Origin: an unidentified bacterial endosymbiont
Lineage (GTDB): Bacteria; Pseudomonadota; Gammaproteobacteria; Enterobacterales; Enterobacteriaceae
NCBI RefSeq assembly: GCF_918797525.1
Contig: NZ_OU963893.1
Coordinates: 2,418,001 to 2,482,000, forward strand
DNA length: 64,000 nucleotides
Direction: 5' to 3'
Each line of letters opens with the position of its first letter. Position 1 is the first letter of the stretch. This document shows, piece after piece, positions 36,978 to 46,452 of the stretch. The notes under the pieces are model-generated. The model did no database searches, was not told where the DNA came from, and saw only the letters and a list, made by a program, of their open reading frames with translations. A program made the translations under genes and the position numbers.

Positions 36978-37379
36978 ATGAATATCGATATCGCCGCAGT
37001 GCTCCGTCAGTCTTTACTTCTCTCAGGGGTGAATGAAAAATTACTTGAAGATTTCGATGGTCACTCCACCATCTCCCTCGATTTTGAAGATGACGTCAGC
37101 ATTTGTATTGACGTTATTGATGAGGATGTCTGGATCTGGAATGGTGTGGCCGATGAGAACGCTAATTTAGTGTCACAGCGGGGCGCACTGCTGCTGGAAA
37201 AATTAATGCAGGGTTGTGCGTTTGCCCGGGGTGGGCAACTGATGCTATCAACTCAGGATGGTGAAATTGTCCTGAAGGGCATGATCCATCCGGAATTCCT
37301 GCAAAGCCCGGAACGCTTCATTGAGGCGCTTAACGAATTTTACGCGTCCGTGAAGGACATGCGTAAGAGTTTGCAGTAA
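36978..37379 (+). CDS. invB: InvB-type class I effector chaperone
   Basis: A 133-residue acidic protein (InvB 135) with the class I chaperone fold: LEDFDGHSTISLDFEDDVSI, then IEALNEFYASVKDMRKS. Salmonella InvB serves SipA, SopA, SopE and SopE2. The SopB effector and the protein at 48756 are possible clients here. Stop overlaps the invC start by one base. Confidence 0.95.
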   Translation: MNIDIAAVLRQSLLLSGVNEKLLEDFDGHSTISLDFEDDVSICIDVIDEDVWIWNGVADENANLVSQRGALLLEKLMQGCAFARGGQLMLSTQDGEIVLKGMIHPEFLQSPERFIEALNEFYASVKDMRKSLQ

Positions 37380-38671
37380 TGAACCGCGCGTCGCTATTAC
37401 GTTATCAGGCGCATCCGCGCGTTATATCGGGCTCACTTGTTGAGGCCGTCCTAAATGGCTGTGTGATTGGCGAAATTTGCGAAATCAGACGCAGCTGGAG
37501 GGACAATACCGTCGTCGCGCGCGCGCAAGTCATTGGCTTTTCGCACGACAGCACGCTTCTGAGCCTGATTGGCACGGCTCAGGGGCTGTCGCGAGAGGCG
37601 GTTATCAGCCCCACCGGATGTGTATTGTCTATTCCCGTTTCTAAAGATCTGCTGGGTTGCGTCATTGACCCTTCCGGTGAAATTACGGAGCGCATAGCCG
37701 GGAACGGTACAGGCGGAGTGGGCGAAATGCGTGTGGTAAATGCATCACCGCCAAACTATCGCGAGCGCCAGGGGATCCACGCGCCGTTCATCACCGGGAT
37801 CCGCGCCATAGACGGCTTAATTACCTGCGGCATTGGGCAGCGACTGGGCATTTTTGCCTCGGCGGGCTGTGGGAAAACGACGCTGATGCAAATGCTTATT
37901 GAGCAAAGTGATGCCGATGTTTTCGTCGTTGCCCTGATTGGCGAGCGTGGGCGAGAGGTGACTGAATTCGTTGAATCCCTGAAAAAGTCAAAGCGTAGCG
38001 ACAACTGTATTCTGGTCTATGCGACGTCTGATTACTCTTCTGTCGATCGCTGTAATGCCGCGCTTGTCGCGTCAACCATCGCAGAGTTTTTCCGTGATCA
38101 AGGGAAAAATGTTGTGCTGGTCCTGGATTCCATCACCCGCTATGCACGCGCCCTGCGCGACGTAGCCCTGGCCGCAGGAGAACCGCCAGCGCGGCGCGGG
38201 TATCCTGCGTCAGTATTTGAGGCTTTACCCAGAGTACTGGAGCGGCCCGGGTCGACCCAGCGTGGAAGCATTACGGCGTTCTATACCATACTGCTGGAAA
38301 ACGATGACGACCCCGATCCGATAGCCGAGGAGATTCGCTCTATTCTCGATGGACACATTTATCTGAGTCGGCAACTGGCTGCTAAAAATCATTACCCGGC
38401 CATTGATATTTTACGCAGCCTGAGTCGTGTCGCCAGTGAAGTTTGTGAAAAGGAGCATCTGGCATGCGCCGGAGAAATACGACGGATCATGGCAAAAATT
38501 GAAGAACTACAAATTTTTGTTGACCTTGGTGAATATAAATCTGGCGAGGATGAACAAAACGACCGGGCCATGTTTAAAAAGGAGGATATTTTCAACTGGC
38601 TTAGCCAGCCAGTCAGCGACCATTCTGACTTTACAACAACGTTAAGGGAGATGGAAAGGCTTGCAACATAA
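37379..38671 (+). CDS. invC: SPI-1-type T3SS ATPase (SctN)
   Basis: A 430-residue hexameric ATPase (InvC 431) with Walker A SAGCGKTT (161-168), Walker B NVVLVLDSITRYARA and the intact C-terminal region (HYPAIDILRSLSRVASEVCE). It unfolds cargo and strips chaperones. Unlike ssaN it has no frameshift and serves as the in-window template for the lost join there. Confidence 0.97.
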   Translation: MNRASLLRYQAHPRVISGSLVEAVLNGCVIGEICEIRRSWRDNTVVARAQVIGFSHDSTLLSLIGTAQGLSREAVISPTGCVLSIPVSKDLLGCVIDPSGEITERIAGNGTGGVGEMRVVNASPPNYRERQGIHAPFITGIRAIDGLITCGIGQRLGIFASAGCGKTTLMQMLIEQSDADVFVVALIGERGREVTEFVESLKKSKRSDNCILVYATSDYSSVDRCNAALVASTIAEFFRDQGKNVVLVLDSITRYARALRDVALAAGEPPARRGYPASVFEALPRVLERPGSTQRGSITAFYTILLENDDDPDPIAEEIRSILDGHIYLSRQLAAKNHYPAIDILRSLSRVASEVCEKEHLACAGEIRRIMAKIEELQIFVDLGEYKSGEDEQNDRAMFKKEDIFNWLSQPVSDHSDFTTTLREMERLAT

Positions 38672-39107
38672 AATAAAACGTTTGATTCAACATTGTAATA
38701 CCAAGCTTCAACATAACCAAAACGTACTTATTTCTCATGAGCGGGAACTTCGCATTAGTAAAGAGATGGTGGATGAACTTACAAATCGAATTCTAACGCT
38801 GAAACAACTTTGCATGAGTTTATGTAAGTCAGGAGAATTTAGTCGCAGCGAGCTTTTATCACTTCAGCGACGCCGGGCTACTCTTCTCAGAAAAATAGCC
38901 GAAACCGAGATAATGCTTTCGCAAAAAAAATCTGAGAGCGAAATGTGTGAAGTTCGCAAGGGTGAAACGCTTGCTGCCAGGAAGAATTTATTAAACAAAA
39001 TGGATAAGTATGAACACCTGCATGACATTGAACGTAAGAAATTACGCCTCTTCCGGCAGGAGGCAGAAGAAAAAGAAATAGAGGAGAGAATATCGTGGCA
39101 AAGGTAA
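38661..39107 (+). CDS. invI: SPI-1-type ATPase stalk protein (SctO)
   Basis: A 148-residue coiled-coil protein (InvI/SpaM 147). The start is TTG 38661, preceded by GGGAGATGGAAAGG and lying inside the end of invC; no in-frame ATG fits. Charged heptads run nearly the whole length. Confidence 0.9.
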   Translation: MQHKIKRLIQHCNTKLQHNQNVLISHERELRISKEMVDELTNRILTLKQLCMSLCKSGEFSRSELLSLQRRRATLLRKIAETEIMLSQKKSESEMCEVRKGETLAARKNLLNKMDKYEHLHDIERKKLRLFRQEAEEKEIEERISWQR

Positions 39108-40129
39108 CTAACACATCACCAATTTTCGTCGCGAAAATTACCGAAGGGTTAAGCTCTTTAGATAGCAGAGTGAAAGCGCAGAAGAAAAAATTGGCCGAAA
39201 TGGATACGAGTGGGATGCTGAATGCTCACGCCGGACATGCCGTTATCAGCCAAACCTCTGTGCCACTGCCGATCAAGTGGGGGGGCGGATTGTCTCTTAC
39301 TCCGGATAAAAACCCATCCGGCGCATACCGCAGTGAAGCGCTAACGAGCCAACTGCTGACGGCAAAACCGTGGGGCGAACAACCGGCCGCCAATGCACTC
39401 CAGCACGCGGGGCGCAACACAGCCAGCGTAGCCCATGTTAATAAGGGGATGATGCCGGCGGAAAATATCGGCCACTATCCACCACACTCGATGGAGAAAG
39501 CGGGGCGCGAGCAACAGATCCTCACTGGATTAAACCGTGCAGTACACATCACCGCGAGCGCTGGCATGCCGGGGAATTATCCAGAACGCGCCGGGCGTGA
39601 ACTTGCCGTACCGGGCGCACTGTCGTCCGACAAAAAAGCCAGCATGGAAACAGCGGTAAATACTCTGGACGAAAAAAACTATCGTGGTGAATCTAAACTG
39701 AAGAGCCATGAAACGAAGCCTGTTAATCAGGAAAAAGTGCCTGAAACCCGGATGGCCGCGCCTGCAGACCTCACCGCGGCATCGCGCATGCCCGATATGA
39801 AAATGCCGCAGCCCGAAGCAACCAGACCGGCCCTTGCTCAGCAGCAATACTTTGCGCAGGTGAAAAGCAACGCAGCAAACACCAGCAGCGCCCATAACCT
39901 GCAGTACAACTTTTCTCAATGGGGCAGCGATCATCATGTCGCGATCTCAATGGCGAATCCGGGAAGCACCAGCACTTTCCATCCCTCGGATACTGTCGTG
40001 CACCAGAGGATGACGGCTAACCAGTGGGATGATAAGGCACAGCAAAATCGCTGGACCATGTCTGATGCTGACGAGCAGGGTGGCGCTCAGGATCAATCTT
40101 CTCATCAGCGTGATGAGGGTGAATCGTGA
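39095..40129 (+). CDS. invJ: SPI-1-type needle-length regulator (SctP)
   Basis: A 344-residue InvJ/SpaN protein (336): low-complexity, Ala/Pro/Ser-rich with a conserved C-terminal block (QYNFSQWGSDHHVAISMANP, VHQRMTANQW). GTG start at 39095 after GAGGAGAG, overlapping invI. It is secreted early and sets needle length. Confidence 0.92.
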   Translation: MAKVTNTSPIFVAKITEGLSSLDSRVKAQKKKLAEMDTSGMLNAHAGHAVISQTSVPLPIKWGGGLSLTPDKNPSGAYRSEALTSQLLTAKPWGEQPAANALQHAGRNTASVAHVNKGMMPAENIGHYPPHSMEKAGREQQILTGLNRAVHITASAGMPGNYPERAGRELAVPGALSSDKKASMETAVNTLDEKNYRGESKLKSHETKPVNQEKVPETRMAAPADLTAASRMPDMKMPQPEATRPALAQQQYFAQVKSNAANTSSAHNLQYNFSQWGSDHHVAISMANPGSTSTFHPSDTVVHQRMTANQWDDKAQQNRWTMSDADEQGGAQDQSSHQRDEGES

Positions 40130-41052
40130 TCGGTAAACATATTCCCGCCTTTAGTTATGCCGCCCAGGCAAACGGCCTGCTGCGTGAGCATTGGCAGAAA
40201 AATGGTTATGCATGCCGGGAATCTATTGTGCCCGACAGTGAAACATCCGTGCTGTTCACCACGGACAGCGGCTGGACAGGAATTATAGATGTGCTGGACT
40301 GGTTTGCCGCCGTGATGCCAGAAAGTGCTGGTTTGTGCCAGCATTTCTTCAGCCCAGAGCGCATCAGAGAGCTTCTGGCGCATAGCGATGCGCCTCTCCA
40401 GGGCCTGCCGCCGGAACTTGCCTGTCAGAAATTGGTGGCGTTGCAAACTGAATTTGCCGCACCGAAAGAAAAAGTAAACACCCTGATAACCCCGACCGGG
40501 CCACTCTGGTTAGTCTCCGTACCTGATGCGTTGACGCCCGATAACCGACAGGGCGAATTTCAGGCTGACCATTTGCCTGTCGCTGTCGAATATCACATTG
40601 GTTATAGCCAGCTTTCCGTGACGTTGCTAAAGCATATTGAGGCTGGTGATGTTTTATTTATGCGTCATGAAGACTGGCGGGTCGTTATTGCCAACCGTCG
40701 TATCTGCCGTTTCAAAAAAGAGGAAAATACGTTTATGTTTGAAGAATATGATGAAACTACGCCTGAAGAATTCACTTCTGAAATTGCAGAGACTCGTGAA
40801 GATATTCTGCTTCCTCGCGGCCAGATACCTGTAAAGGTGGATTTTATTCTGCAACACAGCACATTAACGGTTGAAGAACTGGAGGCCCTTTTTAAAGGCT
40901 CAGTTTTACCCTGCAATCCTGGGGCTGAGAATAATATTATACTCTCTGCGAATGGCGTTCATATTGCACGTGGAAGAGCCGTCTGGATTGATGATCGCTT
41001 TGCTGTCGAAATAGAGCAAATTTTTGCAAGGGGACAATATGCCACTGGGTAA
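40126..41052 (+). CDS. spaO: SPI-1-type sorting-platform protein (SctQ)
   Basis: A 308-residue SpaO protein (303) with SpoA domains at the C terminus (LPRGQIPVKVDFILQHSTLT, RGRAVWIDDRFAVEIEQI). GTG start at 40126 after GAGGGTG. Forms the cytoplasmic pods. An internal start is listed separately. Confidence 0.95.
   Translation: MIGKHIPAFSYAAQANGLLREHWQKNGYACRESIVPDSETSVLFTTDSGWTGIIDVLDWFAAVMPESAGLCQHFFSPERIRELLAHSDAPLQGLPPELACQKLVALQTEFAAPKEKVNTLITPTGPLWLVSVPDALTPDNRQGEFQADHLPVAVEYHIGYSQLSVTLLKHIEAGDVLFMRHEDWRVVIANRRICRFKKEENTFMFEEYDETTPEEFTSEIAETREDILLPRGQIPVKVDFILQHSTLTVEELEALFKGSVLPCNPGAENNIILSANGVHIARGRAVWIDDRFAVEIEQIFARGQYATG
40735..41052 (+). CDS. Internal translation product of spaO (SpaO-short)
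   Basis: In-frame ATG at codon 204 (40735), with AGGA about 10 bases upstream, would give a 105-residue C-terminal form. Salmonella SpaO makes such a short form from a GTG at codon 203. Position agreement supports it. Confidence 0.65.
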   Translation: MFEEYDETTPEEFTSEIAETREDILLPRGQIPVKVDFILQHSTLTVEELEALFKGSVLPCNPGAENNIILSANGVHIARGRAVWIDDRFAVEIEQIFARGQYATG

Positions 41053-41701
41053 TGATATTTCGCTGATTGCGGTCTTAGCATTTTCTACTTTACTGCCATT
41101 TCTCATCGCGTGCGGAACCTGTTATATAAAGTTTTCGATCGTATTTGTTATGGTGCGAAATGCTTTAGGTTTGCAACAAATTCCTTCGAATATGACGCTG
41201 AATGGCATCGCCTTGATTATGTCTTTCTTTGTCATGATGCCAGTTATGAAAAAAGGCTACGAGGAAATCACCCTCGTGGGAGGGCCGAATCCTACCGTTG
41301 AGTCCGTCGCCTATGTTTTTGAAAATGGTCTGGATAGCTACAGAGATTATCTCTACAAATATTCAGACCCAGATATTGTACGATTCTTTGAGAATGCACA
41401 GACACAAAGAAATGAGTATTACGATATGGAAGAGGAGGAGAGAATGTCGCTTTTATCTCTGCTCCCGGCCTATGCGTTGAGTGAAATTAAGAGTGCATTT
41501 AAAATTGGCTTCTACCTGTATTTGCCCTTTGTTGTTATCGACTTACTGATCTCCAGCATACTGCTCTCCCTGGGGATGATGATGATGAGTCCGATAACCA
41601 TTTCGGTGCCCATAAAACTGATACTGTTTGTCGTGCTTGACGGCTGGACACTGTTGTCCAAGGGGCTAATTCAGCAATATCTGGAACTGGCGATAGGATA
41701 G
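41039..41701 (+). CDS. spaP: SPI-1-type export apparatus protein (SctR)
   Basis: A 220-residue FliP/SctR protein with YIKFSIVFVMVRNALGLQQI and LLPAYALSEIKSAFKIGFYL, nearly unchanged from Salmonella SpaP (224). Start at ATG 41039 after AAGGGGAC, inside the end of spaO. Confidence 0.96.
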   Translation: MPLGNDISLIAVLAFSTLLPFLIACGTCYIKFSIVFVMVRNALGLQQIPSNMTLNGIALIMSFFVMMPVMKKGYEEITLVGGPNPTVESVAYVFENGLDSYRDYLYKYSDPDIVRFFENAQTQRNEYYDMEEEERMSLLSLLPAYALSEIKSAFKIGFYLYLPFVVIDLLISSILLSLGMMMMSPITISVPIKLILFVVLDGWTLLSKGLIQQYLELAIG

Positions 41702-41708
41702 CAATGAT

Positions 41709-41966
41709 ATGGAAGCGATAACCTTTGCAGGAAATAAAGCGTTATACCTCATCCTTATGCTGTCTGTTTTACCGATTGCGGTGGCAACCGTTATTGGTCT
41801 GGTGGTGGGATTATTTCAGACAGTTATGCAGTTACAGGAACAGACTTTGCCATTTGGCCTAAAGCTGCTTGGCGTAGCCCTGTGTTTATTTTTAGTCTCA
41901 GGCTGGTATAGCAACATCCTGTTAGGCTTTGCGCGCGAAGTTATAGCAATGGCGCTTTCGGGGTAA
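41709..41966 (+). CDS. spaQ: SPI-1-type export apparatus protein (SctS)
   Basis: An 85-residue FliQ/SctS protein (SpaQ 86) with two membrane spans and VVGLFQTVMQLQEQTLPFGL. It sits 7 bases after spaP and 5 before spaR. Confidence 0.96.
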   Translation: MEAITFAGNKALYLILMLSVLPIAVATVIGLVVGLFQTVMQLQEQTLPFGLKLLGVALCLFLVSGWYSNILLGFAREVIAMALSG

Positions 41967-41971
41967 TATCA

Positions 41972-42727
41972 ATGCAATTAGACCTGTATCTCCAGCTGCA
42001 ACAGTACTTTATGCATATGGCCCTGGCCTCTGCCAGGATCATGCCGTGCTTTATGCTACTGCCATTCTTCACCAACAATGTTTTGTCTGGCACCCTGCGT
42101 TTGCCCGTCGCGATGCTGGTAGGACTGGCTCTTTGGCCAGCGGAACATCCGGTGATTGAAGATGGAGGGTACAGTTTTCTGGTCATGGTCATCACCAAGG
42201 AGGCCATCATTGGGTTAATTATCGCCTGTTTTATTAGCCTCCCTTTTTGGGTATTACATGCCGTCGGGAGTATGATTGATAACCAGCGTGGTGCAACGCT
42301 GAGTAGCAGTATCGACCCGATCAGTGGCGTTGATACCTCGGAGCTCGCGAATTTTCTAAACCTTTTCTCCGCCGTTCTGGTTTTACAAAATGGCGGTCTC
42401 GTGGTGATGATGGAGGTATTTCAACACAGTTATCAGCTCTGGCAACCGTTAACGCTGGATGTCCCTGGTATACATAATATTCTGACATTTCTCGGCATAG
42501 TGGTATCCAGAGCGCTGGTGATCGCCAGTCCGGTTATTATTGTTTTTCTTTTAAGCGAGCTCCTCCTGGGCATGCTGGCGCGATTTTCTCCGCAGCTAAA
42601 TTCATTTTCATTAGCACTGACGGTGAAGAGCCTTATCGGATTCCTGTTACTTCTTTTATATTTCACACCGGTATTTCCGTATAAAATTATTGAAATGATG
42701 TTTTATCCAGTCTTTCAGGAAGTATGA
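41972..42727 (+). CDS. spaR: SPI-1-type export apparatus protein (SctT)
   Basis: A 251-residue FliR/SctT membrane protein (SpaR 263) with FISLPFWVLHAVGSMIDNQR and GATLSSSIDPISGVDTSEL. Part of the SctRST pore. Confidence 0.96.
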   Translation: MQLDLYLQLQQYFMHMALASARIMPCFMLLPFFTNNVLSGTLRLPVAMLVGLALWPAEHPVIEDGGYSFLVMVITKEAIIGLIIACFISLPFWVLHAVGSMIDNQRGATLSSSIDPISGVDTSELANFLNLFSAVLVLQNGGLVVMMEVFQHSYQLWQPLTLDVPGIHNILTFLGIVVSRALVIASPVIIVFLLSELLLGMLARFSPQLNSFSLALTVKSLIGFLLLLLYFTPVFPYKIIEMMFYPVFQEV

Positions 42728-42767
42728 ACAGTTAACTGACATCTTATGTATGCAAAGGTAGGGAATT

Positions 42768-43895
42768 ATGGCGGGTAACAAAACTGAGAAACCGACTCAG
42801 AAGAAAATTAAAGACTCTGCAAAAAAAGGCAAGTCCTTTAAAAGCCGCGACCTTATCGTAACCTGCATGATTCTGGCGGGCGTTGAGTATATTGTTCGTT
42901 TTATCCGAATCGATGAACTGATGTTTTTGTGGCAAATGATCATTGACAGTAATTTCACACTGAATCTTCATGACTACGCCCGCGTTGTTTTTCTAACCGG
43001 TGGAAAGATCTTTCTTCCATTTTTGCTGCTGTGTATATGTGCCTCTGCATTGCCCTCGCTTTTACAGACCGGTTTTGTCATGGCAGGAAAAGCGCTAAAG
43101 TTAAATTTTGATGCTTTAAATCCGGTCAATGGTATAAAAAAGATTTTCAGCCTGAGAACCGCGAAAGACTTTGTTAAAGCCTGTCTTTTTTTATCAGCCT
43201 TCGTCTGGTCAGGCTGGTACTTCTGGAATGCCAATAAGGTTATAATATTCTCACAGACAAATGGAACTCCTCTACAAATAATAATGCTTTGGGGTGGACT
43301 GTTCCGATCGTTGGTCCTCACCTGTCTGGTTTGTGTCATTGTTATTTTAGTGGTAGATGCGCTTGTTGAGTATTTCTTGCACATTAAAGATTTGAAAATG
43401 GATAAACAGGAAGTCAAGCGCGAATATAAAGATCAGGAAGGGGACCCGGAAATTAAATCCAGGCGCAAAGGGCTTCATGCGGAGCTCCTGTCAGAGCAGG
43501 TTAAGTCAGATGTAAAAAATTCAAAAGTTATCATAGTGAATCCAACCCATGTTGCCGTTGGTATTTACTTCAATCCGGATGTTGTTGGGCTACCCTTTAT
43601 TTCCGTACTGGAAACAAATCAACGGGCCTTAGCGGTTCGTCGGTACGCCGAAAAGTCAGGCGTGCCGGTATTTGAAAATGTTGCGCTGGCTCGCCGTATC
43701 CTTAAAACGCATCGCCGTTATTCCTTTATCAACATGGATGAAATCGATGAAGTGATCAAAATTATTATCTGGCTTGAGCAGGTTGAAAATGCATGGATGC
43801 ACGAGCAGCAAAGCCATGACATCGAACCGCACGAATCTGACCAAGTATCATCAACGATTACTCAGGAGAATGATGAAAAACCACGTGATGACTAA
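42768..43895 (+). CDS. spaS: SPI-1-type export switch protein (SctU)
   Basis: A 375-residue FlhB/SctU protein with the start GNKTEKPTQKKIKDSAKKGK, four membrane spans and the autocleavage motif NPTH at Asn258, the same position as in Salmonella SpaS. The C-terminal tail (HESDQVSSTITQENDEKP) is longer than in Salmonella (356). Confidence 0.96.
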   Translation: MAGNKTEKPTQKKIKDSAKKGKSFKSRDLIVTCMILAGVEYIVRFIRIDELMFLWQMIIDSNFTLNLHDYARVVFLTGGKIFLPFLLLCICASALPSLLQTGFVMAGKALKLNFDALNPVNGIKKIFSLRTAKDFVKACLFLSAFVWSGWYFWNANKVIIFSQTNGTPLQIIMLWGGLFRSLVLTCLVCVIVILVVDALVEYFLHIKDLKMDKQEVKREYKDQEGDPEIKSRRKGLHAELLSEQVKSDVKNSKVIIVNPTHVAVGIYFNPDVVGLPFISVLETNQRALAVRRYAEKSGVPVFENVALARRILKTHRRYSFINMDEIDEVIKIIIWLEQVENAWMHEQQSHDIEPHESDQVSSTITQENDEKPRDD

Positions 43896-43980
43896 ATGAG
43901 CGTTATTTATATGAACCTGGTTATATACCTTGCTTAAATGTGAGCATGGAATGAGCCAATTTAATGAATATGAGGACCTT

Positions 43981-44475
43981 ATGACTGATAAACCAGTAGC
44001 GATGACCCAGGAAGAGTTAGAGACTCTCATCTCCACTACACTTTCTACAGGTGCAACGTTAAAAGAAATTTATGATATTCCAGATGGTACCATGGAGGAT
44101 ATCTATTCACATGCTTATGAGTATTACACCCAGGGACGTCTGGATGAAGCGGAAAGCTTTTTTAATTTCCTCTGCATGTACGATCTGAAGAATCCGGATT
44201 ATTTTATTGGTTTGGGTGCCGTACATCAGCTAAAGAAGAACTACCATAAGGCCTGTGATCTCTATTCTCTGGCGTATATGATGGCTGAGAATAATTTCTC
44301 GCCAGTATTTTTCTCCGGGCAATGTCAGCTTCTTAATGGCGACCTTGCTAAAGCAATTCAATGCTTCAGGATTGTCTCTAAACGTTGTGATGATCCCGTT
44401 CTGGTAAAAAAAGCCAACACCTATCTGGAGACAATTAAAAAACATCGCCAGAGTCAACCGAAAATGGTCACGTAA
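43981..44475 (+). CDS. sicA: SicA-type translocator chaperone and co-activator
   Basis: A 164-residue class II chaperone (SicA 165) with three TPR repeats (YEYYTQGRLDEAESFFNFLC, YFIGLGAVHQLKKNYHKACD). It holds SipB and SipC and partners InvF at sip promoters. ATG 43981 is preferred because GAGGAC lies 5 bases upstream and the length then equals SicA; ATG 43951 is in frame further up. An imperfect AT-rich inverted repeat lies near 43905-43925. Confidence 0.95.
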   Translation: MTDKPVAMTQEELETLISTTLSTGATLKEIYDIPDGTMEDIYSHAYEYYTQGRLDEAESFFNFLCMYDLKNPDYFIGLGAVHQLKKNYHKACDLYSLAYMMAENNFSPVFFSGQCQLLNGDLAKAIQCFRIVSKRCDDPVLVKKANTYLETIKKHRQSQPKMVT

Positions 44476-44507
44476 ATCAATGTCAGCTTTTACCTTGAGG
44501 GATTAAC

Positions 44508-46433
44508 ATGAACACCATTGATAGAACCAGTACATTTATATCCGGAAATGTACCCTCTCATTCTAGTGAGAAGATCTTAACACCAACCCAGGCTATGCCT
44601 GCCACCACCTCTGAAAAGCTGGACAATCAGAGTCAAGATGCTATCTCACGACAGTTGGGCAACCTCCCTGAAAGTGAATTAGCGCTGTTTTCTGACTCGC
44701 CGACCTTGCGTACGCCTGAGCGCGCGTTAAATAATTCGGGAAAACTGCTTTTGTTTATGGCCAGCCTAAAGCAAAACTTAAGTGAAATGGGTATCAATGA
44801 GCTCTCGACACGGCTGGCTATTTTCCAGTCGCAAAGTGATGCCAGAATTAGTCAGGCGAAGGAGGATGCCGCCAGACTGGATGGGCTAGGTGAAGAGTGG
44901 AATGAGTTAAACGGTGAAGTAGAAGGTCTGCAAAAGGCTCATACTGCTGCCAATAACAAAGTTGATTCCGCGCAGAAAAAATATGATTCCGCATTGCAGC
45001 ATTTAAACACGCTGCTTGGTGAGATGGAGGCTGATGCCGAAGAAGGCCCGGAGATTCTCGCCGCCCGACAAGCCGTGGCCGACGCTGAGGACCAACTGAA
45101 TACAGCCAAAAGCACGCTGGCGGATGTCAGTAAAACGCTGGATCAAAAGGTGAGTTTATTAAGTAGCAAAACTTTGCATCTTAATTCCCTGACCGAGGAG
45201 TTTAACCGCAAGTATAGCGATGTGTTGGTTTCGCAGCCCACCATCAACCAGGGTGCGCAACAGCGTTCGGAAGATGCACTGACCAGAAGCGGAATTTTAA
45301 TTAAGTTACTCGCGGAGTTCATTGCGCAAATTGGCGAAAATTCTACTGACAAACTCAAGAATGATTTAGCCCTGCATCGGATACAGATGGAAGCGCGTCA
45401 GAAAGAGATGCAACGAAAGTCTGACGAGTATGAAGAGCAGGTCCGCAAAGCGGAAGAAGCGCAGAAAATGGCGTCATGTATCGGCAAAGTGTTGGGAGGC
45501 CTGGCTATTGCCTTTGGTGCATTAACTACTCTATTCGGCGGCGCCGGCCTGGGTTTGATGGCGGTGGGGATCGGTTTGATGGTCGCGGACCCGATTCTGG
45601 AAGCCCTGACGGGTCAATCGCTGACGGGCATGATTATGAATCCATTGATGGAGCATGTACTGATGCCCTTGATGGAAGCCATTGGCGGCATTGTTGCCAC
45701 AATTTTTGACAAGACGCCACTGGGATTGCTGCTGAAGGCCATTGATAACGCCACTGGTGCCAATATGATGGGGATCATCCATACGGTGGTGACTGCTGCT
45801 GTTGTGATTGCCGCCATTGTCGCGCTTGCCTTTGTTGCCAAAAACTTTGCGCAGGCGGCAATCAACAAAATGTCTCAGGCAATGAGCAGCGCTGTCGTCC
45901 AGGCAGTCAAAAAAGCCATTGTTGAAGCTATACAAAAAATGGTGCCGCAGGTTGTCCGAAATGCAACCCGGCAAGGGGCTGCCGCAGCGAACAGACTCTT
46001 GCAAAGTACGACCCAGCAAATATCCAGAACCAGTAGCAGAATTGCGGAGAATGTTAATAACGTTTCAGATGCGATGAATAATAGCCTGATGAAAGCATTT
46101 CGCGTAAATAACCCTGACCAACTGAAAACGTTGATGGCACAGACGCTTAATTATGTTCGGATGGCGCAAACCGGCGTGCAAACGGCTAACCCTCTTATTC
46201 AGGGAGGGATGAATATTAATATCGCGACAATCCAAAGGGACGCGATGAAATTACTCTCTGAATTCACGATTTCTCGCGCCGAACTGGAAATGCTCAGACG
46301 TGGAGTGGAGAAATCACTTGCACTGTTTGAAAGAGAACAGCAGCTGGCGCAAGGCTTAATGCGCCAGATGAGTGACGTGCTGCAAAGTAATCAAACCACG
46401 GGTAATCATATTTTACGTAATATGCACGCCTGA
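44508..46433 (+). CDS. sipB: SipB-type major hydrophobic translocator (SctE)
   Basis: A 641-residue translocator, longer than Salmonella SipB (593). N-terminal coiled coils (KVDSAQKKYDSALQHLNTLL, RKSDEYEEQVRKAEEAQKMA) are followed by two hydrophobic segments (GGLAIAFGALTTLFGGAGLG near 330, TVVTAAVVIAAIVALAFVAK near 430) and a C-terminal helical region. Forms the host-membrane pore with SipC. GAGGGATTAAC precedes the ATG. Confidence 0.95.
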   Translation: MNTIDRTSTFISGNVPSHSSEKILTPTQAMPATTSEKLDNQSQDAISRQLGNLPESELALFSDSPTLRTPERALNNSGKLLLFMASLKQNLSEMGINELSTRLAIFQSQSDARISQAKEDAARLDGLGEEWNELNGEVEGLQKAHTAANNKVDSAQKKYDSALQHLNTLLGEMEADAEEGPEILAARQAVADAEDQLNTAKSTLADVSKTLDQKVSLLSSKTLHLNSLTEEFNRKYSDVLVSQPTINQGAQQRSEDALTRSGILIKLLAEFIAQIGENSTDKLKNDLALHRIQMEARQKEMQRKSDEYEEQVRKAEEAQKMASCIGKVLGGLAIAFGALTTLFGGAGLGLMAVGIGLMVADPILEALTGQSLTGMIMNPLMEHVLMPLMEAIGGIVATIFDKTPLGLLLKAIDNATGANMMGIIHTVVTAAVVIAAIVALAFVAKNFAQAAINKMSQAMSSAVVQAVKKAIVEAIQKMVPQVVRNATRQGAAAANRLLQSTTQQISRTSSRIAENVNNVSDAMNNSLMKAFRVNNPDQLKTLMAQTLNYVRMAQTGVQTANPLIQGGMNINIATIQRDAMKLLSEFTISRAELEMLRRGVEKSLALFEREQQLAQGLMRQMSDVLQSNQTTGNHILRNMHA

Positions 46434-46452
46434 TTAAAAGAGAGGTATCGAT

